A stretch of 64,000 nucleotides of DNA from JASLDZ01 sp964235945 (lineage in GTDB: Bacteria; Pseudomonadota; Alphaproteobacteria; Caulobacterales; Caulobacteraceae): the NCBI GenBank assembly GCA_964235945.1, contig CAXSDV010000009.1, positions 1 to 64,000 on the forward strand, given 5' to 3'. How positions within the stretch are numbered: position 1 is the stretch's first letter; each line of letters opens with the position of its first letter. The notes beneath the pieces are model-generated. The model searched no databases. It was not told where the DNA came from and worked only from the letters and a program-made list of their open reading frames with translations. Shown here in pieces: positions 1-8,194 of the stretch. The translations under genes and the position numbers were made by a program.

Positions 1-432
1 GCGGTTCAGCGTGATGGCGGTGGCGTCGGCGCGGGCGGGGCGGGCGCCGGGGCCGTAGCCGGCGGTGGAGGCGCGGGCGCGGGCGACCTCGCGGGCCACA
101 GCCTCCATCAGGCCCTCCGTCACCGTCTTGGCGGCGTGCACCGCCCGGCCGTGACGCGCCAGCGCCGCTTCGAAGGCGCGGGTGGCCTCGATGAGGCGCT
201 CGCGCAGCGCGGCGGGAGCGCCGGCGATCAGGCCGGGGTCGCGCTTCAGCCGCACCGACTCGTGCCGGTAGAGGTTGGCGAGTTCGGCGGTGGCGGCCAG
301 GCCCGCGGCGGCGTCCTGCGGGCGGTGCGCCTCGTAGGCGGCGGTTTCGTCGAGAAGGCGCGCGGTCAGCCGCTCGGTGAGCGCCAGGAGCTGGGCGGCG
401 CGGTCCTGCGCGTCGCAAGCGGACAGTCCCAT
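1..432 (-). CDS. flbY: FlbY-like flagellar protein (C-terminus off the window)
   Basis: Reading the minus strand from the ATG at 432 gives 144 residues that run off the left edge without a stop. The protein is a soluble, helical, Ala/Arg/Leu-rich polypeptide with no signal peptide. It has an LTERLTARL stretch near residue 20, LANLYRHES near residue 55, and AAKTVTEGLMEA near residue 105. This pattern and the position behind flgI and cheL match FlbY of Caulobacter, a small flagellar protein of FlgN-like size. The start A is shared with the stop of cheL (TGATG), so the two are translationally coupled. The function in flagellar assembly is inferred from family and context; the export-chaperone-like role is only a possibility. 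Confidence 0.75.
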   Translation of the reverse strand, partial: MGLSACDAQDRAAQLLALTERLTARLLDETAAYEAHRPQDAAAGLAATAELANLYRHESVRLKRDPGLIAGAPAALRERLIEATRAFEAALARHGRAVHAAKTVTEGLMEAVAREVARARASTAGYGPGARPARADATAITLNR

Positions 433-746
433 CAGCGCGCGCCCTGCATCTTGAGGAGTTGGCGTTCCACGGCCTGGGACACGCCCACGCCGCCGTGCTT
501 GACCACGCCTTTGGCCATGGCGTCGTTCAGGAAGGAGCGGAACGCCTGCTCGCCCTCGCCGCCGCCGAACGCGGGGTCGCTGGAGCCGACGCCCTGGAAC
601 ATGGAGCCCAGCATGGCGGACAGGAAGGATTGCTCGAAGTCCTGCGCGGTGCGGTGGATCTTGGCGGCGGCGCCGTAGCCCGTGGCGGCCGGGGCCTGCC
701 CCGCGGAGGCCGGCGCGCCGAGCGGTGAGGAGGTGGCGGCGTCCAT
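432..746 (-). CDS. cheL: Rod-binding protein CheL (FlgJ N-terminal domain type)
   Basis: A 104-residue protein matching the rod-binding half of FlgJ, without the muramidase half found in enterobacterial FlgJ. The diagnostic helix is AQDFEQSFLSAMLGSMFQGV (about residues 34-53), followed by GGGEGEQAFRSFLNDAMAKG and a C-terminal VSQAVERQLLK helix. Such short proteins act in periplasmic rod assembly and in Caulobacter carry the name CheL. The first 25 residues are Ala/Pro-rich and no signal peptide is evident. The start ATG overlaps the flgI stop (TGATG) and its own stop overlaps the flbY start, so flgI-cheL-flbY is one tightly coupled transcript. Confidence 0.85.
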   Translation of the reverse strand: MDAATSSPLGAPASAGQAPAATGYGAAAKIHRTAQDFEQSFLSAMLGSMFQGVGSSDPAFGGGEGEQAFRSFLNDAMAKGVVKHGGVGVSQAVERQLLKMQGAR

Positions 747-1888
747 CACAGCACCTCGATGTCGGCCTGCAGGGCGCCCGCCGCCTTGATGGTCTGCAGG
801 ATGTTGATCATGTCGCGCGGGCTGACGCCCAGGGCGTTCAGGCCCTTGACCAGGGTGGCGAGCGACGCACCCGAGTTCAGCAGCATCAGCCGCTTGCCCT
901 TGTCCTCGTTCACCTTCACCGCGGAGGCGGGGACCACGGCCGTTTGCCCGTTGCTGAAGGGGGCGGGCTGGCTCACCTGCGGGTTCTCGCTGACGGAGAT
1001 GGTGAGGTTGCCCTGGGCGATCGCCACGGTGGAGATGCGCACGTCCTGCCCCATGACGATCACGCCGTTGACCTCGTCCACCACCACCTTGGCGGGCGCG
1101 TCCGGGTCGACGGGCAGCTGTTCCAGCCCGGTGACGAAGCCCACCATGTCCACTCCCGCCGGCGGCTTGACGGTGACGATGGTCGGGTTGTCGGCCACAG
1201 CCGCCCCGGGGAAGGCGTGGTTCACCGCCTCGGCGATGCGGCGCGCGGTGGTGAAGTCGGGGTTGTGCAGGGTCAGGCGCATGGACCCCAGGGAGGCGAG
1301 CTGGAAGGCGGTCTCGCGCTCCACCTCCGCGCCGTTGGCGATCTTGCCGGCGGTGGGCACGCCCCGGGTCACGGACGAGCCGGACGCGCCGGAGGCGGAG
1401 ATCGCCCCCGTTTGCACCGTGCCCTGCGCCACCGCATAGGCCTCGCCGTCCGCGCCCAGGAGCGGGGTGACCAGCAGGGTGCCGCCGAGCAGGCTCTTGG
1501 CGTCGCCCAGCGCCGACACGCTGACGTCGATCTGCGAGCCGGAAGCGGCGAAGGCGGGCAGGTTGGAGGTGACCATCACCGCCGCCACGTTCTTGGTGTC
1601 GATGTTGGCGTCGCGGGTGTTCACCCCCAGACGCTCCAGCATGGATTCGAGGCTCTGCTTGGTGAACGGCGCGTTGCGCAGGCTGTCGCCCGTGCCGTTC
1701 AGCCCCACCACCAGGCCGTAGCCCACGAGCTTGTTCTCGCGCACCCCCTCGAAGCTGACGATGTCCTTGATCCGCGAGGCGGCCGCCGCGGGCTGGACGG
1801 CGAGGAGCAGCAGGGCGCCGGCCGCCAGCATCAGGCGGACGGGGCGCAAGGATCGGGGAAGCGGCATGGCGGCGGGCTCGGTGGACAC
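746..1888 (-). CDS. flgI: Flagellar P-ring protein FlgI
   Basis: A 380-residue protein of the usual FlgI length, which forms the periplasmic P ring around the flagellar rod. A signal peptide is visible: Arg residues at 12-17, a Leu/Ala core, and probable cleavage after AAAA near residue 37. The mature part begins SRIKDIVSFEGVRENKLVGY and continues with GLNGTGDSLRN, both hallmarks of FlgI. The C-terminal SPRDMINILQTIKAAGAL is equally typical. A second in-frame Met at residue 8 (MPLPRS) may be the real start, because it gives a more ordinary signal peptide. It is the first gene of the leftward flgI-cheL-flbY operon and is divergent from fliX. Confidence 0.96.
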   Translation of the reverse strand: MSTEPAAMPLPRSLRPVRLMLAAGALLLLAVQPAAAASRIKDIVSFEGVRENKLVGYGLVVGLNGTGDSLRNAPFTKQSLESMLERLGVNTRDANIDTKNVAAVMVTSNLPAFAASGSQIDVSVSALGDAKSLLGGTLLVTPLLGADGEAYAVAQGTVQTGAISASGASGSSVTRGVPTAGKIANGAEVERETAFQLASLGSMRLTLHNPDFTTARRIAEAVNHAFPGAAVADNPTIVTVKPPAGVDMVGFVTGLEQLPVDPDAPAKVVVDEVNGVIVMGQDVRISTVAIAQGNLTISVSENPQVSQPAPFSNGQTAVVPASAVKVNEDKGKRLMLLNSGASLATLVKGLNALGVSPRDMINILQTIKAAGALQADIEVL

Positions 1889-2008
1889 GGGCCTGCTTCT
1901 GCGAGCGGCGTGCCACCCGCCCGCCGCCGCCGGACGCTTGGCCGGCTTGGGATCGCGTAGCCGCCCCGGTTCGCCCGCTGCGGGGCGGGGCAGGTCTTGC
2001 CGGGCGCG

Positions 2009-2023
2009 TTAACGGCGCCTCAA
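2009..2023. promoter_or_regulatory. Possible CtrA box between flgI and fliX
   Basis: The 180-bp divergent region between flgI and fliX contains TTAA, seven bases, then TCAA. This differs at one base from the alphaproteobacterial CtrA site TTAA-N7-TTAA. Early (class II) flagellar genes of Caulobacter, to which the fliX/flgI region belongs, are CtrA controlled, so the context is right. The match is imperfect and rests on eight bases. No clear sigma-54 element was seen. Confidence 0.4.
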
Positions 2024-2068
2024 CGCCGTCCCGGCAAACATCGCCGACAAGGTCAAGGAACGGGGTCG

Positions 2069-2494
2069 ATGCGCATATCCGGCTCGGTCGGAACAGGGTC
2101 GGCCGGAGCGGCCCGGCCTGCGGGCGGGTCCTCCGCCGCGGGCTTCGCCGCGCCGACGGCCCCCGCGGCTCCCGCGGCCGCCGGGGCGCGGGCGGCCTCC
2201 GCCGGTCCGGTGGCGGGGCTGGAGGCGCTCCTGGCGCTGCAGGAGACGGGCGGACCGCTGGAGCGCCGCCGCCGGGCGGTGGCGCGCGCCGGCCGGCTGT
2301 TGGACGACCTGGACGGGGTCAAGCTCGCCTTGCTGGGCCAGGGGTCGGAGCGGGCGGCGCTGGAGGGCCTGGGTCGATCGGTGCGCGAAACCCGCGACCA
2401 GGTGGACGATCCGGCCCTGTGCGGCCTGCTGGACGAGATCGAGACCCGTGCGGCGGTGGAACTGGCCAAGCGCGAGCGCCGCCCGGCCCTCTGA
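2069..2494 (+). CDS. fliX: Flagellar assembly regulator FliX
   Basis: A 141-residue protein with a Gly/Ala-rich N-terminal third (MRISGSVGTG...) and a helical C-terminal part. The C-terminal part contains RRRAVARAGRLLDDLDGVKLA, with LRSVRETRDQV-like and LLDEIETRAAVELAK segments. Length, N-terminal pattern and position divergent to flgI match FliX. In Caulobacter FliX partners the sigma-54 activator FlbD and couples class II flagellar assembly to later flagellar transcription. The ATG at 2069 was preferred over an upstream in-frame start at 1997, because the extra 24 residues are unlike the family. A possible CtrA box lies about 45 bp upstream. Confidence 0.9.
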   Translation: MRISGSVGTGSAGAARPAGGSSAAGFAAPTAPAAPAAAGARAASAGPVAGLEALLALQETGGPLERRRRAVARAGRLLDDLDGVKLALLGQGSERAALEGLGRSVRETRDQVDDPALCGLLDEIETRAAVELAKRERRPAL

Positions 2495-2526
2495 CAATCG
2501 GTCGCGAGATTCAGCGTCGCGCGCCG

Positions 2527-2554
2527 TTGAACACCTTTTCGCCGATGTTATAAG
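2527..2554 (+). promoter_or_regulatory. Putative sigma-70 promoter of dksA
   Basis: TTGAAC at 2527-2532 and TATAAG at 2549-2554 are separated by 16 bases, an unusually good -35/-10 pair in this GC-rich sequence. They lie about 50 bp upstream of the dksA ATG at 2601 and just downstream of the fliX stop. This suggests dksA has its own promoter rather than depending on fliX read-through. Confidence 0.5.
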
Positions 2555-2600
2555 CAAGCCGCCTCGATCGGGGGTCCTTTATGAGAGCGTGAGAGCGTCC

Positions 2601-3047
2601 ATGTCGGCGACCGCGTCAGTGCTCACCGCCGGGCACGTCTCCCCGCCCGTCGTCTATCGTCCGACGGACGACGAGCCGTTCATGAACGAGCGGCAGCTCA
2701 AGTATTTCCGTGCGAAGCTGCTGAACTGGCGCGACGACATCCTTCGTGAGTCGCGCGAAACGCTGGGTCATCTGCAGTCGGAGACCGAGAACCACCCGGA
2801 CGTCGCCGACCGCGCCTCGTCCGAGACCGACCGCGCGGTGGAGCTTCGCACCCGCGACCGCCAGCGCAAGTTGATCAGCAAGATCGACTCCGCCCTGCGC
2901 CGCATCGAGGACGGCTCCTACGGTTACTGCGAGGACACGGGCGAGCCCATCGGCCTGGCCCGGCTGGGCGCGCGCCCCATCGCAACCCTCAGCCTCGAAG
3001 CGCAGGAGCGCCACGAGCGGCGCGAGCGCATCCACCGCGACGAGTAG
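2601..3047 (+). CDS. dksA: RNA polymerase-binding transcription factor DksA
   Basis: A 148-residue DksA/TraR protein that binds the RNA polymerase secondary channel and works with (p)ppGpp. Visible are the N-terminal FMNERQLKYFRAKLLNWRDD helix, the coiled-coil with SETENHPDVADRASSETDRA (the tip DxxDxA appears as DVADRAS), and the globular domain with RIEDGSYGYCEDTGEPIG. Of the four zinc-finger cysteines of E. coli DksA only the first is present. The later positions read GLARLGARPIATLSLEAQ. Single-Cys DksA is known in alphaproteobacteria, so this is a lineage trait and not damage. The start ATG fits family length; an in-frame upstream extension to 2448 overlaps fliX and is rejected. Confidence 0.96.
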   Translation: MSATASVLTAGHVSPPVVYRPTDDEPFMNERQLKYFRAKLLNWRDDILRESRETLGHLQSETENHPDVADRASSETDRAVELRTRDRQRKLISKIDSALRRIEDGSYGYCEDTGEPIGLARLGARPIATLSLEAQERHERRERIHRDE

Positions 3048-3265
3048 CCGGCCGCGCCGTCCACCGCCCGTCCCCACGCTGTGGAACGATCGCCGTCCGT
3101 TCCGGGCCGGCGCTCGAGTGTGGTGTATGAAATGTGAAGCGACACGGAACCGCCCGAATTCAAGCTTGTTGATAACTACGATCGTGCAGAAGCGCGCTCG
3201 CCCCGCCCCGGCCCCGACGAAAGTTCGCCAGGCTGCGGCGTCCGGTCCCCTCGGGGAGGCGCACC

Positions 3266-3535
3266 ATGTTCCACGCCGTCTTCAGTTCGTTCTTCACGCC
3301 CGCCCGCGGTCCCTTGACCGCCGCCCTGCCCGGCGACACCTACATCCCCGAACCGGGCCCGCGCGAGCGCCACGCCCAGGCCTTGGCCTACGCCGCGCGC
3401 CGCCGCCGGGCCGCCCTGGCCGCCCGCATGGCGGACAGCGGCTCCGACACGCTCTACTGGAAAGCCGGCGTGCCGGCGGCCCTGGCGCGCGCCGCCTCCA
3501 TCCGCCGCGAGCCCTGCTTCTCGCGCCTGCCCTGA
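3266..3535 (+). CDS. Small hypothetical protein
   Basis: An 89-residue ORF with a strong ribosome-binding site (GGGGAGG about seven bases before the ATG) and codon use like its neighbours. The N-terminus MFHAVFSSFF is hydrophobic but too short for a clear membrane segment. The middle contains PGPRERHAQALAYAARRRRA, a basic helix. I do not recognise a family. It stands alone between dksA and the convergent LOG-family gene. The good Shine-Dalgarno favours a real gene, but in DNA this GC-rich chance ORFs are common. Confidence 0.5.
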   Translation: MFHAVFSSFFTPARGPLTAALPGDTYIPEPGPRERHAQALAYAARRRRAALAARMADSGSDTLYWKAGVPAALARAASIRREPCFSRLP

Positions 3536-3560
3536 ACGGGCCGGCGGCGGTTCGCCGCCG

Positions 3561-4205
3561 TCAGGCCCTGGCGGCCACCTCCGCGTCCGCGCGGGCGTAG
3601 CCGTGGAACCCCGGCCCGCTCGGGGCCTCGCGGATCATCCGGCGCACGGCGGGCAGCACCTCGGCGACCGTCTCCACCGCGCTCCAGGTGTCGGCGATCC
3701 AGGGCGGGGTGACGCGCGCGGCGATCGAATGGTCGACGAAGGCGAACAGGGGACGCCAGAAGCCGTCCATGTCCAGGAACACCAGCGGTTTGCGGTGCAG
3801 GTCGAGGCGGCGCCAGCTCATCAGCTCCACCACCTCCTCCAGCGTCCCTATCCCGCCCGGAAAGACGGCGAAGGCGTCCGACTCCTCGAACATCAGGCGC
3901 TTGCGCTCGTGCATCGTCTCCACGATGCGCGTCTCCACCTCGTCGTAGACCACTTCGCCGCGCCGCAGGAATTCGGGCATGACGCCCAGCACCCGGCCGC
4001 CCGCGCCGTGGCAGGCCTTCGCGGCCGCGCCCATCAGGCCGATTCCGCCCCCGCCGTAGACCAAGCGCACCCCTTCCGACGCCAGGGTCCGCCCGAACTC
4101 GGCCGCCGCCTCCAGGAAGGCGGGAGGCGCGGCGTTCGACGACCCGCAGAACAGGCAAACGGACAGCCCGCGGGCTGAACCCGTCGGCGTTTGCGGCTCG
4201 CTCAT
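3561..4205 (-). CDS. LOG family protein (TIGR00730)
   Basis: A 214-residue lysine decarboxylase-like (LOG) protein. Family members with proven activity release free cytokinin or other bases by hydrolysing nucleoside 5-monophosphates. The motifs are complete: CLFCGSSN at residue 17, VYGGGGIGLMGA around 48-59, the ERKRLMF arginine helix, and the signature PGGIGTLEE around 116-124. The ATG at 4205 was chosen because the ORF extension upstream of it lies over the opposite-strand lipoprotein and ABC transporter genes. It is divergent from the lipoprotein gene at 4274 with only 68 bp between them. The physiological substrate in this bacterium is unknown. Confidence 0.9.
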   Translation of the reverse strand: MSEPQTPTGSARGLSVCLFCGSSNAAPPAFLEAAAEFGRTLASEGVRLVYGGGGIGLMGAAAKACHGAGGRVLGVMPEFLRRGEVVYDEVETRIVETMHERKRLMFEESDAFAVFPGGIGTLEEVVELMSWRRLDLHRKPLVFLDMDGFWRPLFAFVDHSIAARVTPPWIADTWSAVETVAEVLPAVRRMIREAPSGPGFHGYARADAEVAARA

Positions 4206-4273
4206 GGTGGAGGTCGTCCTAAACTTGGCGTTCGGGCCTGCCGCCCGCCGGTCCGGTCCCATATAGACCGGCG

Positions 4274-5137
4274 ATGCGACGGCTTGGAAGGCGGCGGGTG
4301 CGGAGACTGGCGACGGCTGCGACGTTGGGAGCGGCGGTTTTGTCGGCCGGGTGCGCGCGCCCGACGGTCGCGCCCGCGACCTCCGCCTCCGCCGCGTCGC
4401 GTGCGTCCACGCCGGATTTCCGCGCGCCGCCCGTGCTGCGCGGGGCCGAGCGCGACCCGGTGGGCTGCGTGCGGCTGGACGGCCTCGCCGCCCCCGGCGC
4501 CCACGTGCTGCTCCAATCGCCGGGCGGCGACCGTTTGGAGTCGGAGGCCGGGGCGGACGGGGTGTGGAGCTTCGTCCTGCCGCCCGCCGACCTGCCCCGC
4601 GCTTATGCGCTGAGCGCCACGGCGGCCGACGGCCGCGTCCTGCGGGCGGAGGGGGCGCTGGCCGTGACGCCCGCGCCGACGGTCGCCGCCCTGCTGATGC
4701 GCGGCGGCGCCGCCTCCCAGCCCGCCGTGTCCGCGCCGGGCGGAGCGAAACTGAGCCTGCTGGTGGTCGACTGGGACGCGGCGGGCGGGGCGGCGGTGTC
4801 CGGTTTCGCGCCGCCGGGCGCGCCCGTGCGCTTGTGGATCGACGGCGCCGACTCGGGGGCCGGCCAGGCGGACGTTTCCGGCCGGTACGGCCTGCTGGCC
4901 GTGGGTGCGCCCTTGTCCGCCGGCCGGCACCGGCTGGAGGTGCGCACGCCCCGGGCCGCGGTGGAGCGCGACGTCTCGCTGGACCGGCCCGCTCCGCCGG
5001 AGTCGGGGCCCGTGCGCAGCTCCCGCGTCGCGCAGGGATGGCGGATCGACTGGGTCCCGCCCGGCGGCGGCGTGCAGACGGCCCTGGCGCTCGATCCCGC
5101 GCCGCCCCCGTCCGCGGCCACGGCGGCGCGCTCGTGA
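4274..5137 (+). CDS. Putative lipoprotein with Ig-like repeats
   Basis: A 287-residue exported protein. The N-terminus has seven Arg in the first twelve residues, a short hydrophobic core and the lipobox LSAGC, giving acylation at about Cys27. The body holds two similar beta-rich stretches. One is around residues 64-115 (RLDGLAAPGAHVLLQSPGG ... GVWSFVLPPADLP), the other around 170-235 (VSGFAPPGAPVRLWIDGAD ... GRYGLLAVGAPL). They look like paired Ig-like or carboxypeptidase-regulatory folds. The stop overlaps the GTG of the ABC exporter gene (GTGA), so the two are coupled. Its role is unknown; association with the exporter at the envelope is an inference from coupling only. Confidence 0.75.
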   Translation: MRRLGRRRVRRLATAATLGAAVLSAGCARPTVAPATSASAASRASTPDFRAPPVLRGAERDPVGCVRLDGLAAPGAHVLLQSPGGDRLESEAGADGVWSFVLPPADLPRAYALSATAADGRVLRAEGALAVTPAPTVAALLMRGGAASQPAVSAPGGAKLSLLVVDWDAAGGAAVSGFAPPGAPVRLWIDGADSGAGQADVSGRYGLLAVGAPLSAGRHRLEVRTPRAAVERDVSLDRPAPPESGPVRSSRVAQGWRIDWVPPGGGVQTALALDPAPPPSAATAARS

Positions 5138-6957
5138 GCCCCGGTCCGTCGACGGACGCGCCGTCCGAGTCTCCCCGCGCCGGCTTCTTCGCCGTCATGG
5201 CCGACCTCGCCCGGCTGGTGGCGCGCTCCCAGGCGCCCCGCCTGCGGACGCGGCTGGCGCTGGCGCTGACGCTCACGGTGGCGGGCAAGTTCGCCGGCGT
5301 GCTGGCCCCGCTCTGGCTCGGGCGCGCGGTTAACTCCTTGGGCGGTCGCCACGGGGTGGAGGTGAAGGTGGGCCTCGCCTTTGCGGGACTGGCGGTCGGC
5401 TGGGGGGTGATCCGCTTCCTGGGCGCGGCCGCTCCCCAGGCGCGCGACATCCTGTTCGGCCCGGTGGTGCAGGCGGCTCAGCGCCGCGCCGCCGCCGAGA
5501 CCTTCGGCCACGCCCTGCGGCTGTCCGTCGAGTTCCACCAGACCAAGCGCACGGGCGGCCTGGCGCGCACGGTGGACCGCGGCTCGCGCGCGGTGGGCTT
5601 CCTGTTGCGCGTGCTGGTGTTCAACCTCGCCCCCACCGCGTTGGAGCTGGTGTTCGCCGCGGGCGTGCTGGGGCGCGCCTACGACTGGCGCTTCGCGGCG
5701 GCGGCGGTGGCCACCGTGGCGGTGTACGGCGTCCTCACCTTCGCGCTCTCCAACTGGCGCATCGGCCACCGCCGGCTGGTCAACGCCGCCGAGTCCGAGG
5801 CCAGCGGCCGGGTGGTGGACGCGTTGCTCAACTACGAGACGGTCAAGGCCTTCGGGGCGGAGGCGCGCGCCGCCGCCGAATACGACCGCGCGCTGGCCGC
5901 CTACGGCGAGGCGGACGAGCGGTCCAACACGAGCCTCGCCGTGCTCAACATGGTCCAGGGCCTGATCCAGAGCGCGGGGTTGGCGGTGATGGCCGTGCTG
6001 GCGGGGATGGAGGTGGCGGCGGGCCGCATGGGCGTGGGCGGGGTCACCGCCGCCGTGCTGATCCTCGTCCAGCTCTACCAGCCGCTGAACATACTGGGCT
6101 TCGCCTACCGCGAGATCCGCCAGTCGATGATCGACATGGAGGCCATGACCGCGCTCACGTCCCAGCCGCTGGAGATCGCGGACGCGGCGGACGCCCGGCC
6201 GCTCCCGCCCCCGGGCGCCGGGCGCGGCGGCGACCTGCGCTTCGAGGGCGTCGCCTTCCGCCACGGCCAGCGCGTGGAGGGGCTGCGCGAGGTCAGCTTC
6301 GAGGCGCGGCCGGGGACCACGGTGGCGCTCGTCGGCCCCTCCGGCGCGGGCAAGACCACCGTGGTGCGCCTCGCCCTGCGCTTGATCGACCCCCAGGCGG
6401 GCCGGGTGACGCTGGACGGGGTGGACCTGCGCCGGCTCAAGCTGGAGGACCTGCGCCGCGCGGTGGCGCTGGTGCCCCAGGAGGTGGCGCTGTTCAACGA
6501 CACCCTGGCGGCCAACGTCGCCTACGCCCGCCCGGACGCTTCGGAGGACGAGGTGTGGGCGGCGGCGGAGGCGGCCGAGCTCGGGCCCTTCCTGCGCGCC
6601 CTGCCCGACGGCCTCCTGACCAAGGTGGGCGAGCGGGGGCTCAAGCTCTCGGGCGGCGAGCGCCAGCGCGTGGGACTCGCGCGCGCCCTCCTGGCCGACC
6701 CGCGCGTGCTGATCCTGGACGAGGCGACGAGCGCCCTGGACAGCCGCACGGAGGCCGCCATCCAGGCCACCCTGCGACGCGCCAAGGCGGGGCGCACCGT
6801 GCTGGTGGTGGCCCACCGCCTGTCCACCGTGGCGGACGCCGACGAGATCCTGGTGGTGCGCGCCGGCCGCATCGTGGAGCGCGGCGACCACGCCGCCCTG
6901 CTGGCGCGCGGGGGCGAGTACGCCGCCCTGTGGCGCAAGCAGACCCGCGACGCATGA
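5134..6957 (+). CDS. Atm1/HMT1-type ABC exporter (fused TM and ATPase)
   Basis: A 607-residue half-transporter: an N-terminal six-helix exporter domain (about 30-350) and a C-terminal ATPase. The membrane domain carries NYETVKAFGAEARAAAEYD and the SLAVLNMVQGLIQSAGLAVM and LYQPLNILGFAYREIRQS segments typical of the mitochondrial Atm1 / bacterial heavy-metal exporter group. That group moves glutathione-linked compounds. ATPase motifs are intact: Walker A GPSGAGKTT (about 401), signature LSGGERQRVGLARALL, Walker B VLILDEATSALD and the switch His in VVAHRLSTV. The GTG at 5134 overlaps the upstream TGA; an ATG at 5197 is an alternative. Its stop overlaps the next ATG. Confidence 0.9.
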   Translation: MSPGPSTDAPSESPRAGFFAVMADLARLVARSQAPRLRTRLALALTLTVAGKFAGVLAPLWLGRAVNSLGGRHGVEVKVGLAFAGLAVGWGVIRFLGAAAPQARDILFGPVVQAAQRRAAAETFGHALRLSVEFHQTKRTGGLARTVDRGSRAVGFLLRVLVFNLAPTALELVFAAGVLGRAYDWRFAAAAVATVAVYGVLTFALSNWRIGHRRLVNAAESEASGRVVDALLNYETVKAFGAEARAAAEYDRALAAYGEADERSNTSLAVLNMVQGLIQSAGLAVMAVLAGMEVAAGRMGVGGVTAAVLILVQLYQPLNILGFAYREIRQSMIDMEAMTALTSQPLEIADAADARPLPPPGAGRGGDLRFEGVAFRHGQRVEGLREVSFEARPGTTVALVGPSGAGKTTVVRLALRLIDPQAGRVTLDGVDLRRLKLEDLRRAVALVPQEVALFNDTLAANVAYARPDASEDEVWAAAEAAELGPFLRALPDGLLTKVGERGLKLSGGERQRVGLARALLADPRVLILDEATSALDSRTEAAIQATLRRAKAGRTVLVVAHRLSTVADADEILVVRAGRIVERGDHAALLARGGEYAALWRKQTRDA

Positions 6958-7673
6958 CGGACCGCACGACGGCGGTGGTGGTCGGCGCGGGCGGCGGGAT
7001 CGGCGCGGCGCTGGTGCGCGGCCTCCTCGCCCGGGGCGACGTGGAGGTGCGCGCCTGGGCGCGGCGGCCCGGCCCCGCCGCCGACGGGATCACGCCCGAG
7101 TTCGCCGACGTGGAGGACGAGGCGAGCCTGGCCGCCGCCGCCGCCCGGCTGCAGGGCGCCCCGCCGCTGTCCCACGTGTTCGTGGCCACGGGCCTGCTTC
7201 ACGCGCCGGGCCTCGCGCCCGAGCGCGGCTTGGCCGAGCTCGACGGGGCCGCCCTGCTCAGGCTCTACGCGGTCAACGCGGTCGGCCCGGCCCTCGTGGC
7301 CAAGCACCTCCTGCCGCTGTTCCCCCGGCGGGGGAGGGCGGTGTTCGCCGCGCTTTCCGCCCGGGTGGGAAGCCTGGGCGACAACCGGCTGGGCGGCTGG
7401 CACGGCTACCGCGCCTCCAAGGCCGCGCTCAACATGTTGATCCGCAACCTGGCGGTGGAGCTGGCGCGCACCCGGCCGGACGCGCTGGCGGTGGGCCTGC
7501 ACCCCGGCACGGTGGACACGCCGCTTTCCGCGCCGTTCCAGGCGCGCGTGCCCGCCGGCCGGCTCCACACTCCTGCGGACGCCGCCGCCCGCCTGCTGCG
7601 GGTCGTGGACGCGCTGACCCCCGCCGACAGCGGGGCGGTGTTCGACGGCGACGGCCTGCGCCTGCCCGACTGA
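6954..7673 (+). CDS. SDR family oxidoreductase (CsgA/C-factor-like)
   Basis: A 239-residue short-chain dehydrogenase. The cofactor motif is GAGGGIGAAL at residues 11-20 and the active site is YRASK with the Tyr near residue 146. Sequence style (AVNAVGPALVAKHLLP, ALSARVGSLGDNRLGGWHGYRASKAALNML) is that of the C-factor-like SDR group, whose substrates are mostly unknown. The ATG overlaps the stop of the ABC exporter (ATGA), making it the third gene of a lipoprotein-exporter-SDR operon. The catalytic Ser is expected in SALSARVG. Confidence 0.85.
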   Translation: MTDRTTAVVVGAGGGIGAALVRGLLARGDVEVRAWARRPGPAADGITPEFADVEDEASLAAAAARLQGAPPLSHVFVATGLLHAPGLAPERGLAELDGAALLRLYAVNAVGPALVAKHLLPLFPRRGRAVFAALSARVGSLGDNRLGGWHGYRASKAALNMLIRNLAVELARTRPDALAVGLHPGTVDTPLSAPFQARVPAGRLHTPADAAARLLRVVDALTPADSGAVFDGDGLRLPD

Positions 7674-7694
7674 TCCCCCAACCGGAGCCTCTCC

Positions 7695-8135
7695 ATGCGC
7701 TACCTGCACACCATGATCCGCGTCGCCGACCTGGACGCCGCCCTCGACTTCTGGGTCGGCAAGCTCGGCCTGGTCGAGACGCGCCGGACGGAGAACCCGG
7801 CGGGCCGTTACACCCTGGTCTTCCTGGCCGCCCCCGAGGACGAAGGCCGCGCCCGCGCCGAGCGCGCGCCCGAGGTCGAGCTGACCTGGAACTGGGACGC
7901 CGAGACTTATGCGGGCGGCCGCAACTTCGGCCACCTGGCCTACGTGGTGGACGACATCTACGCCCTGTGCGCGCGGCTGCAGGCGGCGGGAGTGACCATC
8001 AACCGCCCGCCGCGCGACGGCCGCATGGCTTTCGTGAAGAGCCCGGACGGGATCTCCATCGAGCTCCTCCAGAAGGGCGAGGCCCTGGCCCCCGCCGAAC
8101 CGTGGGCGTCGGCGGCCAACGTCGGGAACTGGTGA
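7695..8135 (+). CDS. gloA: Lactoylglutathione lyase (glyoxalase I) family protein
   Basis: A 146-residue VOC-superfamily protein of glyoxalase I length. Glyoxalase I isomerises the methylglyoxal-glutathione hemithioacetal to S-lactoylglutathione. Metal-ligand positions are visible: His5 in MRYLHTMIRV, Glu in EVELTWNW, His in NFGHLAYVV and Glu in SIELLQKG. A ribosome-binding site precedes the ATG, 21 bp after the SDR stop. A glyoxalase II gene (gloB) lies far away at 49705, so the two steps are encoded separately. Assignment is by motif; metal preference cannot be told. Confidence 0.88.
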   Translation: MRYLHTMIRVADLDAALDFWVGKLGLVETRRTENPAGRYTLVFLAAPEDEGRARAERAPEVELTWNWDAETYAGGRNFGHLAYVVDDIYALCARLQAAGVTINRPPRDGRMAFVKSPDGISIELLQKGEALAPAEPWASAANVGNW

Positions 8136-8194
8136 GGGCCGCCGCGAACTCCCGCCGCCCCCGCGGGTTCTCGCTGCGAACGGGAAGCACGCAC

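Noticed and set aside
725..1960. Long plus-strand ORF opposite flgI and cheL
   Set aside because: His/Arg/Gly-rich translation typical of the antisense of GC-rich genes; flgI and cheL are certain on the other strand.
3083..3103. Hairpin GGAACG/CGTTCC after dksA as a terminator
   Set aside because: Only a 6-bp stem with a nine-base loop and no T tract; too weak to call.
3118..3600. 160-codon ORF overlapping the small gene at 3266
   Set aside because: Different frame, Arg/Pro-rich, no ribosome site; the 3266 ORF with GGGGAGG is the better candidate.
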